Shown here piece after piece: positions 34,374-42,725 of a stretch of DNA of 64,000 bases. The stretch comes from Gemmatimonadaceae bacterium. Lineage in GTDB: Bacteria > Gemmatimonadota > Gemmatimonadetes > Gemmatimonadales > Gemmatimonadaceae. The stretch spans positions 248,001 to 312,000 of the forward strand of contig JAICWO010000001.1 of NCBI GenBank assembly GCA_025934775.1. Reading direction: 5' to 3'. The notes under the pieces were generated by a model. The model saw only the letters and a list, made by a program, of their open reading frames with translations, made no database searches and was not told where the DNA came from. Numbering within the stretch: the first letter of the stretch is position 1; the number at the start of each line of letters is the position of its first letter. Made by a program: the position numbers and the translations under genes.

Positions 34374-35366
34374 TTATTGTTTCATGATCGTGAAGTTCGC
34401 CGCCAAACTCACGGGGTACGCGACACCACTGTCGTCGTGCAGCGTCTCCGAGATCGTGCCTTTGCCGGTGATGGTCGACCCACTCCGCGTCGCGGTGATC
34501 GGCCAGCGGAAATTGACGCCGTCCGAGAGGGTGGCCGTCAAGTTCGCGTCGATTCCGGTGATCGCGCCGGACGGGTTCGTATTGAATGGTTGTGATGTGC
34601 ACCTGACGCCAGCCGGGCTGCCGGTGACGTCGATCTTCACGGTAGCGGCGAGCGACGCCATCCCAGTAACCGTGAAATCCGAATTTTCGGTGAGCTGGAT
34701 CGTCAATGGCCCGGAAACGCTCACGCTATATCGGCAGCCGAGCGAGGTCGCCAGCGCTGCCGAGCCGGATGTCATTGCCCCGGAGAAATTCTCGACCAGC
34801 GCGAACGTGCCCGTCACCGCGGCATCGACATTCATGAGCAGTTGGCACTTCGGATTCGCACCGAGTGGCGCGCACGCGCCGCCCCATCCCGTGAACGTCG
34901 AGCCATTGAGCGGTGTCGCGGTGAGCGTCACGACCGTGCCTTGATCGTACGTCGGTCCGATTGGATCGGCGAAGATCGATCCGGCCGCGCCAAGTTTAGT
35001 GATGGTGAGTGTTACGAGCCTTGGGCGAACGGTGATCGTCGTCGTCGTGACCACGCCGCCGCACGTCACGGTGATGACCGTGTTCCCGGGACTGAGTGCG
35101 GCAACGGTGCCGTTCGTGGAATCCACCGTGGCAATGCCTGGCGAGCCGGATGCGAACCGGCAGGGCACATTGAGAATGCGACCGTTCTTGTCGACTGGCG
35201 TTGCGCCGACGTGCGCCGTCTCGCCGACCCGCGGGTTACTCGTCACCACCTCGAGCGTGATCGACGCGACCGGAGGCGGTGCGGTCGAATCGCCTGCGCA
35301 CGACGTGGCTAGCGCGAGAATCGTCGAGAGTAACAGTGTGACGCGGGCGGGACGGCGGCGATGCAT
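34374..35366 (-). CDS. Lipoprotein with BIG2-like and InlB-repeat-like domains
   Basis: A 330-residue exported lipoprotein. The signal peptide ends in ILALATSCAG with the lipobox cysteine at residue 23. Residues about 33-115 form a bacterial Ig-like (BIG2) domain (GIATVDSTNGTVAALSPGNTVITVTC). Residues about 115-190 include an InlB-B-repeat-like strand set (GTVVTLTATPLNGSTFTGWGGAC). The C-terminal 130 residues form a beta-rich domain of unknown family. AGGAG lies 5 nt upstream of the ATG. Surface or periplasmic adhesive or scaffolding role is a guess. Confidence 0.75.
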   Translation of the reverse strand: MHRRRPARVTLLLSTILALATSCAGDSTAPPPVASITLEVVTSNPRVGETAHVGATPVDKNGRILNVPCRFASGSPGIATVDSTNGTVAALSPGNTVITVTCGGVVTTTTITVRPRLVTLTITKLGAAGSIFADPIGPTYDQGTVVTLTATPLNGSTFTGWGGACAPLGANPKCQLLMNVDAAVTGTFALVENFSGAMTSGSAALATSLGCRYSVSVSGPLTIQLTENSDFTVTGMASLAATVKIDVTGSPAGVRCTSQPFNTNPSGAITGIDANLTATLSDGVNFRWPITATRSGSTITGKGTISETLHDDSGVAYPVSLAANFTIMKQ

Positions 35367-35439
35367 GCGCTCTCCTGAAGCGGGCTTCTTTCATGTCGGA
35401 GGAGAGCGCGAATCGTGACATGCTTCGGCGTGAAGTCGA

Positions 35440-38133
35440 TCACTCCGCCCTGAGCGCCACCAGCGGATCGATCCTCAGCGCCCGCCGCACGGGCACGAGC
35501 GTCGCCACGATTGCGACGACCACGAGAGCGCCCGCCGCGATCGCCAACGCACTCGGGCTGTATGGCGCGACACCGTACAATTGCGACGATACCGCCCGCC
35601 CCGCGAGCAGCGCGAGCGGAAATCCGGCAAGCACCCCGACGCCGACGATCGACAGCGACTGCCGGATGACGAGCCCCACGATGCTTCGCGCGTTCGCGCC
35701 GAGCGCCATGCGAATACCCAGCTCCGGCGTGCGCGCGGTCACCTGATAGAGCATCACACCGTAGAGTCCCACCGCGACGAGCGCGAGCGCCACCGCGCCG
35801 AACAGCGTCGCGAGCGCCGCCGAGATCCGTTCGCGAATCAGCGCATCGTCGATCGACACCGAGAGGAGATCGGCGCCGCCCACTCTCAGCCCCGGCACGG
35901 CGTCGGCGACGGCACGCGCGACCGTGCGGGCGACGGCATCGGCGCGGCCGGCCGGGCGCGCGACGAGAATGAGATATGGCCAATCGCCGTCCGCGATTGG
36001 TACGTAGTACGTCGCGGGCGCGGGCGCGCGAAGGCTCGTGTACTTCGTGTCCGCGACCACGCCGACGATCCGGTCCTGGGTCGCGAGCGAATCGCCTTCA
36101 TCAGAGTCTTCGAACAGCCGGCCGATCGGATTGCCGACGGGGAAGAATCGCTTTACGAACGCCTCGTTCACCACGACGTCGCGCGACCTCGGAACCCCGA
36201 AGCTCGCGCGCGGCGCAGGCACATCGTGGCCTGCTCGGAAGCGAATGCCGAGCGCCGCGAAGAATCCCGGTGTCACGCCGATGAAGTTCGTCTCCACCTC
36301 GCTCGACGTCGCCGCGCCGCGAACCGTGACATTGTCGTACGAGCTTCTGCCGCCTGAGATCGGGATCAGCGAAGCCAGCGCGGCGTCCTTCACGCCGGGG
36401 ACCGCGCGGACGCGGGCCAGCACGTCGTTCGCCAGACGCGCGGTCATTCCCTGGTGCTCGTACGCCGTGTGACGCGTCTCGGAGGTCACCAGAATTCGCT
36501 GCGTTGGATCGAAGCCAAGATCGGCGTCCTTCAAGTTCCGCAGAGTTTCCACGAGCAGCATCGCGCCGCTCACGAGCAGCAGTGCGAGCGCCATCTGCAG
36601 CGCGATGAGCCCGCGGTCGAGCAACCCGCGCTGCGCTCGCGCCGCACGGCGACCGCTTTGCGACAGCGGCGTCACGAGGTCGGAGCGCAGCACGCGCATC
36701 GCGGGCAGCACCCCAAAAATCAGGCCCGACACCAGACTGACCACGATCGCGAACGCGAGCACCGACGACCCGAGTGTGGGCGCGATCACGCCGCCGAGAT
36801 CGCCGATGTTCGCGCGGGCGAGCACACCCGTGGCCCACCGCGCGAGCGCGACGCCGGCGATCGCGCCGAGCATCGACAACTGCACGCTCTCCATCGCGAG
36901 ATGCATCACGAGCCGCCTGCGCGACGCGCCGAGCGCAAGCCGCACCGCCAGCTCGCCGACGCGCGCGCTCCCGCGCGCGAGCAGCAGACTCGCGACGTTG
37001 GCGCACGCCGCGAGCAGCAGAATGGCGACCCCCGCCATCAGCGCGAGCAGGATCCGCCCGTAGCGCCCGCGGAGATCGATCTTTATCTCCGGAATGCCGC
37101 GACTCGCGTCCTCGATCGCGAGCGTGGAGCGCTCGGCCGATTGACCGCGTGATGCCGCAACGAGCTGACCCGCCGCGCAGCAATGATTCCAGATCACTCG
37201 CAGCGTGTTGCGCGCGTCGTCCATCGACTCGTGCGCGCCGCGCCGGCCGACGATCGTCAGGATCGGCGCCTGCGTGTTCGTCGCGCGCACGATGCCGAGC
37301 GCGGTCGCGCTGCGAAACGGGATCATCACGTCGTCGAGCGCGGGGAAGTGCAGTCCCGCGAAGCCTGGCGTCGTGATGCCGACGATCGTGAACGCGTGGC
37401 CGTCGATCGTGAGCACGCGGCCGAGCGCCGCCGAGTCGGTGTTGAGATAGCCGCGCCAGAATCGGTCGGTGATGACGGCGACCGGCGCGGCGGTCGAGTC
37501 GTCGCGCGGCGAGAGCACGCGCCCGCGCGCCGCGCGCACGCCCACGACGTTGAAGTACGATCCGTCGACGATGTCGAGCCAGCCGCTCGCCGACACGCCG
37601 TCGGTCTCGAGGACCGCCGACGCCGACGAGACCATCGTCAGGTGCAGCGGCCCCGACGCGAGCGCGCGGTACTCGTCGAGCGAGAAGCGGTCGTCGACGC
37701 CGCGCGCGCCGAGGTCGCGCTGCGCCGCGATCAGCTCCGTTGCGGCCGGAATCGGCAGCCGCGCCAGCAGCACAGAGTGGATCAGGCTGAAAATCGCCGC
37801 GTTCGCGCCAATCCCCAGTGCGAGCGACGCGACCGCGACCACGGTGAGACCCGGCGAGCGTCGCAATCCACGCCACGCGTATCGCCAGTCCTGGACGACG
37901 GCCTCGAGCGGCGGCGGCACCCACACCGAGCGCGCTTCCTCGCGCATGTACGTCTCGTTGCCCATCGCGCGTCGCGCCGCGACGTGCGCGTCGGCGGCGG
38001 ACAGTCCGCGCCGGCCGAGCTCCTCCGCGACTCGCGCCTGATGAAACTCGAGCTCCTCGCGCAGGTCGTCGGTGCGCGAGCGCGAGTGCATCCAGTACAC
38101 GAGCCGCCGGAGCCAACGCATGAGCGATGTCAT
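35440..38133 (-). CDS. ADOP-class FtsX/MacB-like ABC permease 4
   Basis: An 897-residue full-length ADOP permease. Prefix domain: RSRTDDLREELEFHQARVAEEL, then GNETYMREEARSVW. First unit from RYAWRGLRRSPGLTVVAVASLALGIGANAAIF; membrane part with LLAACANVASLLLARGSARVGELAVRLALG. Second unit includes YQVTARTPELGIRMALGANARSIVGLVIRQSL and ends PVRRALRIDPLVALRAE. The ATG at 38133 overlaps the padR stop by 4 nt, so padR and permease are translationally coupled. Codons further upstream in the same frame belong to padR. It is expected to be controlled by the twin dyads at 38474-38544. Confidence 0.92.
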   Translation of the reverse strand: MTSLMRWLRRLVYWMHSRSRTDDLREELEFHQARVAEELGRRGLSAADAHVAARRAMGNETYMREEARSVWVPPPLEAVVQDWRYAWRGLRRSPGLTVVAVASLALGIGANAAIFSLIHSVLLARLPIPAATELIAAQRDLGARGVDDRFSLDEYRALASGPLHLTMVSSASAVLETDGVSASGWLDIVDGSYFNVVGVRAARGRVLSPRDDSTAAPVAVITDRFWRGYLNTDSAALGRVLTIDGHAFTIVGITTPGFAGLHFPALDDVMIPFRSATALGIVRATNTQAPILTIVGRRGAHESMDDARNTLRVIWNHCCAAGQLVAASRGQSAERSTLAIEDASRGIPEIKIDLRGRYGRILLALMAGVAILLLAACANVASLLLARGSARVGELAVRLALGASRRRLVMHLAMESVQLSMLGAIAGVALARWATGVLARANIGDLGGVIAPTLGSSVLAFAIVVSLVSGLIFGVLPAMRVLRSDLVTPLSQSGRRAARAQRGLLDRGLIALQMALALLLVSGAMLLVETLRNLKDADLGFDPTQRILVTSETRHTAYEHQGMTARLANDVLARVRAVPGVKDAALASLIPISGGRSSYDNVTVRGAATSSEVETNFIGVTPGFFAALGIRFRAGHDVPAPRASFGVPRSRDVVVNEAFVKRFFPVGNPIGRLFEDSDEGDSLATQDRIVGVVADTKYTSLRAPAPATYYVPIADGDWPYLILVARPAGRADAVARTVARAVADAVPGLRVGGADLLSVSIDDALIRERISAALATLFGAVALALVAVGLYGVMLYQVTARTPELGIRMALGANARSIVGLVIRQSLSIVGVGVLAGFPLALLAGRAVSSQLYGVAPYSPSALAIAAGALVVVAIVATLVPVRRALRIDPLVALRAE

Positions 38134-38468
38134 GCGAAGCGCAGCACGGCGTGGATCGCCCCGATCATTCGCTCGAAGGCTTCGTGTTCGGCGGCGAGCT
38201 GCTTGCGGCCGGCGGCGGTCAGGGTGTAGTAGCGCGCGCGGCGGTTGTTGTCCGACACGCCCCACTCGGCGCGGACGTATCCATCGAGCAGCAGGCGCTG
38301 GAGCGCGGGGTAGAGCGAGCTCTCGCCCACTTGCAGCACGTCCTTCGACACCTGCCGCAGCCGCTCGGCGATGCCGTAGCCGTGCATCGAGCCGCTCTGC
38401 AGGGCGCGGAGGACGAGCAGGTCGAGTGTTCCGGGGAGGAGCTCGGGGGGCTTGGCGGCGCGCGGCAT
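38130..38468 (-). CDS. PadR-family transcriptional regulator
   Basis: A 112-residue winged-helix regulator. Core: ELLPGTLDLLVLRALQSGSMHGYGIAERLRQ, SSLYPALQRLLLDGYVRAEWGVSDNNRRARYY and the C-terminal helix AGRKQLAAEHEAFERMIGAIHAVL. GGGAG lies 4 nt upstream of the ATG. It is the first gene of a two-gene operon with ADOP 4. The upstream region contains one promoter framed by two nearly identical dyads, the arrangement expected for an autorepressor with cooperative binding. Confidence 0.93.
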   Translation of the reverse strand: MPRAAKPPELLPGTLDLLVLRALQSGSMHGYGIAERLRQVSKDVLQVGESSLYPALQRLLLDGYVRAEWGVSDNNRRARYYTLTAAGRKQLAAEHEAFERMIGAIHAVLRFA

Positions 38469-38473
38469 GTCAC

Positions 38474-38494
38474 TCCCATCGATGGACGATGGGA
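38474..38494. promoter_or_regulatory. Operator 1 (proximal), PadR-type dyad
   Basis: TCCCATCG-atgga-CGATGGGA: 8-bp perfect arms, 5-bp spacer. It covers about -7 to +14 of the predicted padR transcript. Confidence 0.7.
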
Positions 38495-38522
38495 AGATTG
38501 ATCATGCCGGCGAATCCGTCAA
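38494..38522 (-). promoter_or_regulatory. Promoter of the padR-ADOP 4 operon
   Basis: On the minus strand, -35 TTGACG (38522-38517), a 17-bp spacer and -10 AATCTT (38499-38494). The predicted start is near 38487, giving a 19-nt leader with a GGGAG ribosome-binding site. It lies exactly between the two dyads. Confidence 0.6.
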
Positions 38523-38523
38523 G

Positions 38524-38544
38524 CCCCATCGATAGACGATGGGA
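38524..38544. promoter_or_regulatory. Operator 2 (distal), PadR-type dyad
   Basis: CCCATCG-ataga-CGATGGG (38525-38543), differing from operator 1 by one spacer base and the outermost pair. Its start is 50 bp from operator 1. It lies just upstream of the -35 box. Confidence 0.7.
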
Positions 38545-38783
38545 GCGACGATCTACGAATGCTTCCGTTGGTCGGGTAGAAGTCCGACCGATCGCCCTCG
38601 CGCCAACAGTGTCCGCTTTCGGGACGCGGAGTCCCACCCGCGCGCATGGCGCCGAGTCCGATGCCGCCCGACCGATGGCCCAACTCCTTGCGCCGGCGCG
38701 ATCTAGCATTCATGTCCTCACGGCATGGAGCTTACCTATGACGGATGCCGCTGCGTGCCGTCCGACCGCTCTCCGGAACTTCC
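38545..38783. other. Intergenic stretch upstream of ADOP 5
   Basis: Part of the 315-bp non-coding gap between padR and ADOP 5. Beyond the operators it holds only short hairpins, such as GGTCGG/CCGACC near 38570-38600 and GGGAC/GTCCC near 38615-38635. No convincing promoter for the rightward permease was identified; TAGCAT near 38704 is a possible -10 without a -35. Confidence 0.4.
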
Positions 38784-41222
38784 ATGCTCGCTGACTTTCG
38801 CCTCGCCGCCCGCGGTCTGATCCGCGCGAAAGGCCTCGCCGCCGCCGCCGTGCTTTGCCTCGCGCTCGGCATCGCCGGCACCACGATCGTGTACAGCGTG
38901 ACCAACGCGATCGTGCTGCATCCCGTGCCGACCCCCGATCCAACGGGACTGGTGATGGTCACGGAGGTGCCGCCGAGGACCCCGAGCCCGGACTTCTCCG
39001 CGATGGCGCCGGCCAACTATGTAGATCTTGCCCGGCGCAATCACAGTTTCAGCGAGCTCGCGGCGTTCCGGGGACTCGACGCCAATCTTACCGGCATCGA
39101 GGACCCGGAGCGTGTGAACGGCTACCGCGTCACGCCCAGCTACTTCCACGTGCTCGGCGTTCGTGCCGCGATCGGGCGCGTTTTCACACCAGAGGATGCG
39201 CGCTACACGGAATCGCCCAACGTCGTCATTCTCAGCGACGGTCTGTGGCGGCGGCACTTCGGCGCCGACTCGAGCGTCATCGGCCGCGTGGTGCGCATCA
39301 ATGACGTACCGCGCACGATCGTCGGCGTCATGCCTCCCGGCTTCGTGTTTCCGACTGGCGCCGAGCTTTGGACGCCTCAATCGCTGGACGGAGCGTTCGG
39401 CCGCGAGCGCGATGGACGCTTCTTCACGGGCGCGCTCGCGCGCTTGCGCCCGGGCGTGTCGCTCGGGCGCGCCAACGCCGACGTGCACGCGATCATGCAG
39501 CAGTTGGCGCACGATTATCCCGAGGACGACGGCAAGTGGGACATGCGCGTGGAGTCGGCGAACGCGTTCTACGGCCAGCATCCGCGGCCATTCATGCTCG
39601 CGCAGCTCGCGGCCGTCGTCCTCGTGCTGCTTCTCGCGTGCGCGAACGTGGCGAATCTCCTCCTCGCTCGCGCCACGACGCGGACGCGAGAGATCGCGGT
39701 GCGCGTCGCGCTCGGCGCATCGCGCGGCCGCATCGTGCGCCAGCAGCTCGCGGAATCCTTTCTGTTGGCCGCGGTGAGCGGGGTCGTTGGGGTCCTGCTC
39801 GCCACGTGGGGCGTGGCCGGCGCTCGCGCGATGCTCCCGCCCGAGCTCGTGAGCTTCAATCCGGGGTGGACGCGAATGGACGTGAGCGGCGCCGTGCTCG
39901 CCTTCACCGCCGCGATCTCGCTCGGTACGGCGCTGCTCGTGGGCGCGGTGCCCGCGTTGGTCGCGAGCGGCGCCGATCCGCAGTATGCGCTCAACGATGC
40001 CGGCCGCAGCGGATCGGAGGGCAAGGGACGGCACCGGCTGCGCGGATTGCTCGTGGCGTCGGAGATGGCGCTCGCGATCACGATGCTCGCCGGAACCATC
40101 CTGACGGTGCGCGGCTTCGCGCGGCTCGCGCGGCAGGCGCCCGGCTACCGCGTCGACCACGCGCTCACGATGCAGCTCACCATGCCGATCGCGCGCTATC
40201 CCAGCGACTCCGAAGCCGAAGTCATGTACGATCGCCTCCTCGATCGCCTGCGCGCCGAGCCCGGTGTGGTCGACGCGGCGCTCACGACGGCGCTGCCGGC
40301 GGAATATGCCGATCATTCCGACCGCATCTTCCTCGAGGGGGAGGCGCGCCCCATGCGCGGAGATCCGGCTCGCGCGCCGCGGTCGCGGATCGTCTCGCCG
40401 ACGTATTTCGCGGCGATGGGCATTCCGGTGATTAGTGGACGCATATTCACGAATCATGATGATGCGCGATCGCCGGCGGTGATCGTGGTGAGCGAGGCCA
40501 TGGCGCGCGCCTATTGGCCGGGACAGAATCCGATTGGCAAGCGCATCGGCTCGCCGGGCAACGATACGACGATGGCGACCGTGGTCGGCGTCGTCGGCGA
40601 CGTGCGGTTCAACCCCAACCTCGGCGCGCCCGAAATCACACCAACCTATTACGTGCCGATGGCCCGCGCGCACCCGTGGCGCACGATGTCGCTGGTCGTT
40701 CGCACGAGGGACGATCCCGAGGCGGCCACGCGCCGGATCGAGCGCGCGCTCGAGAGCGTGGCGCCGACCGTGGCGCCCGGGAGCGTGGCCACGCTCGAGC
40801 ATCAGTACGCCGCGTCGCTCTCGCCGCAGCAGATCACGAGCGAGATGATGGCCGCGTTCGCGTTCGTCGCGCTACTGCTCGCGGCACTCGGCATTCATGG
40901 CGTGATGTCGTACAGCGTCGCGCAGCGCACGCACGATATCGGCGTACGCGCGGCACTCGGCGCACGGCCCGCGGACATACTCCATGCCGTGCTCGGCACG
41001 GCAATCCGTCCGGTGGGCGCCGGCATCGCGGTCGGACTGCTCGGTGCCGTGCTCATGACGCGCGGACTCGCGCATCTGCTGACGCAACTCTCATCGAGCG
41101 ATCCGCTCGCGTTGGCGGCCGCGGTGCTGGTGCTCGTCGCCGCCGCGCTAGCAGGGAGCTACCTCCCCGCGCGGCGTGCGACGCGGGTGGATCCCATGGT
41201 GGCATTGCGAAGCGACGGATAA
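38784..41222 (+). CDS. ADOP-class FtsX/MacB-like ABC permease 5 (no prefix domain)
   Basis: An 812-residue permease lacking the prefix domain: it begins MLADFRLAARGLIRAKGLAAAAVLCLALGIAGTTIVY. Two MacB-core/FtsX units follow (VLLLACANVANLLLARATTRTREIAVRVALGASRGRIVRQQL; and YSVAQRTHDIGVRAALGARPADILHAVLG), ending YLPARRATRVDPMVALRSDG. ATG at 38784 was preferred; an in-frame ATG at 38745 would add 13 residues with no homology. It is divergent from padR-ADOP 4, so the paired operators could in principle affect both. No adjacent ATPase. Confidence 0.9.
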   Translation: MLADFRLAARGLIRAKGLAAAAVLCLALGIAGTTIVYSVTNAIVLHPVPTPDPTGLVMVTEVPPRTPSPDFSAMAPANYVDLARRNHSFSELAAFRGLDANLTGIEDPERVNGYRVTPSYFHVLGVRAAIGRVFTPEDARYTESPNVVILSDGLWRRHFGADSSVIGRVVRINDVPRTIVGVMPPGFVFPTGAELWTPQSLDGAFGRERDGRFFTGALARLRPGVSLGRANADVHAIMQQLAHDYPEDDGKWDMRVESANAFYGQHPRPFMLAQLAAVVLVLLLACANVANLLLARATTRTREIAVRVALGASRGRIVRQQLAESFLLAAVSGVVGVLLATWGVAGARAMLPPELVSFNPGWTRMDVSGAVLAFTAAISLGTALLVGAVPALVASGADPQYALNDAGRSGSEGKGRHRLRGLLVASEMALAITMLAGTILTVRGFARLARQAPGYRVDHALTMQLTMPIARYPSDSEAEVMYDRLLDRLRAEPGVVDAALTTALPAEYADHSDRIFLEGEARPMRGDPARAPRSRIVSPTYFAAMGIPVISGRIFTNHDDARSPAVIVVSEAMARAYWPGQNPIGKRIGSPGNDTTMATVVGVVGDVRFNPNLGAPEITPTYYVPMARAHPWRTMSLVVRTRDDPEAATRRIERALESVAPTVAPGSVATLEHQYAASLSPQQITSEMMAAFAFVALLLAALGIHGVMSYSVAQRTHDIGVRAALGARPADILHAVLGTAIRPVGAGIAVGLLGAVLMTRGLAHLLTQLSSSDPLALAAAVLVLVAAALAGSYLPARRATRVDPMVALRSDG

Positions 41223-41237
41223 GGGCAACGCGAGCGG

Positions 41238-41268
41238 GGGTCCGCTACGGCGCGGGGATTGCGGACCC
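41238..41268 (+). terminator. Stem-loop between ADOP 5 and the APC permease
   Basis: GGGTCCGC (41238-41245) and GCGGACCC (41261-41268), 8-bp perfect stem and 15-nt loop, 16 bp after the ADOP stop. There is no U-tract. Confidence 0.35.
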
Positions 41269-41324
41269 GACTGGAACCGCGTAATGGGTGTGTGGCGAAT
41301 GCGACCCCCTTCACCCCGGGCCTG

Positions 41325-42725
41325 ATGAACCAGAGCACCCCGCTGGACGCCGCCACAGAGCCGCATCTCGTCCGCCGCTTCGGCCTTCTTCCGGCGACGG
41401 CGCTCAACATGACGAACATGATCGGCGTGGGACCGTTCATCACGATCCCGCTCCTGATGTCCGCGCTCGGGGGGCCGCAGGCGATGCTCGGCTGGGTCGT
41501 CGCGCTCATCATCGTCATCTGCGACGGCATGGTGTGGAGCGAGCTCGGCGCCGCGATGCCCGGATCGGGCGGGTCGTTCCAGTATCTGCGCGAGGCGTTC
41601 GGGAGTGCGCGCATCGGCCGACTGATGGCGTTCCTGTTCGTCTGGCAATTCGTGCTCAGCGGCCCCCTCGAGATCGCGTCCGGGTACATCGGCTTCTCGG
41701 ACTACACGAGCTATCTCTGGAAGGGGATGACGCGTCCCGACGCGATCGCGCTGATCACGGCGATCGGCGTGATCAACATCGCGCTGCTCTACCGGCGCAT
41801 CAACTCGATCGCCAAGCTGACGATCACGCTCTGGATCGGGACGCTCATCACAGTGCTCGCGGTGATCATCACCGGCGCGATGCACTTCTCGTCGCACGTC
41901 GCATTCGACTTCCCGCCGGGCGCGTTCAACTTCTCGCTCGGCTTCTTCCTCGGCGTCGGCGCCGCGTCGCGGATCGGCATCTACGACTACCTCGGGTACT
42001 ACGACGTCTGCTACATCGGCGACGAGGTGCGCGATCCCGGGCGCGTGATTCCGCGGTCGATCCTCATCAGCACCGCGGCGGTCGCGGTGATCTACTTCGG
42101 CATCAACCTCTCGATCATCGGCGTGGTGCCGTGGCGGGAGTTCGTGCCGGCCGCGCAGCACGTCGAGTCCAACTTCATCGTCTCGATCTTCATGCAGAAG
42201 ATCTACGGGACGACGGTCGCCACCGTCTTCACGCTGCTCGTACTCTGGACCGCGTTCGGCTCCGTGTTCGCGCTCCTGCTCGGCTACTCGCGCATTCCGT
42301 ACGCGGCGGCCGAGCGCGGCTATTTCTTCCGGGTATTCGGGCGGCTGCACCCGACGAAGGGTTTTCCGCACGTGTCGCTGCTCGTGCTCGGCGTGATCTC
42401 GATCGGCGCGGGCTTCTTCTCGCTCGGCACCGTGATCGACGCGCTCATCGTCACGCGGATCCTGGTGCAGTTCATGGGGCAGATCGTGGGCCTCATGCTG
42501 CTTCGCCGCCGGGCGCCGGACCTGCCGCGGCCGTACCGCATGTGGCTGTATCCGGTTCCGGCGCTCGTCGCGCTGCTCGGCTGGGTGTTCGTGTTCGCGA
42601 CGACCGAGGCGCGCGTGATCCTGTTCGGGGTCGGCGCGCTAGCCGTGGGAGGCATCATATTTCTGTACTGGTCGTGGCGGAGCAGGGCGTGGCCGTTCGG
42701 ATACGAAGTCGCCGAGGCGAAATAA
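41325..42725 (+). CDS. APC-family amino acid/polyamine permease
   Basis: A 466-residue inner-membrane transporter with 12 predicted helices. Family landmarks: FGLLPATALNMTNMIGVGPFITIPLLM in helix 1 (unwound GxGxF), then AAMPGSGGSFQYLREAFG after helix 2. Helix 6 onward carries the YDVCYIGDEVRDPGRVIPRSI loop characteristic of APC permeases. The substrate is unknown. The ATG at 41325 was preferred on homology; TTG at 41259 and GTG codons between would extend it. Its stop overlaps the start of the GH2 gene (TAATG), so uptake and glycan hydrolysis are translationally coupled, suggesting an amino-sugar or related substrate. Confidence 0.85.
   Translation: MNQSTPLDAATEPHLVRRFGLLPATALNMTNMIGVGPFITIPLLMSALGGPQAMLGWVVALIIVICDGMVWSELGAAMPGSGGSFQYLREAFGSARIGRLMAFLFVWQFVLSGPLEIASGYIGFSDYTSYLWKGMTRPDAIALITAIGVINIALLYRRINSIAKLTITLWIGTLITVLAVIITGAMHFSSHVAFDFPPGAFNFSLGFFLGVGAASRIGIYDYLGYYDVCYIGDEVRDPGRVIPRSILISTAAVAVIYFGINLSIIGVVPWREFVPAAQHVESNFIVSIFMQKIYGTTVATVFTLLVLWTAFGSVFALLLGYSRIPYAAAERGYFFRVFGRLHPTKGFPHVSLLVLGVISIGAGFFSLGTVIDALIVTRILVQFMGQIVGLMLLRRRAPDLPRPYRMWLYPVPALVALLGWVFVFATTEARVILFGVGALAVGGIIFLYWSWRSRAWPFGYEVAEAK

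Noticed and set aside
41288-42724. In-frame 5' extension of the GH2 gene by about 479 codons
   Set aside because: It overlaps the APC permease in another frame and is Arg/Ala/His-rich. The signal peptide at 42725 marks the real start.
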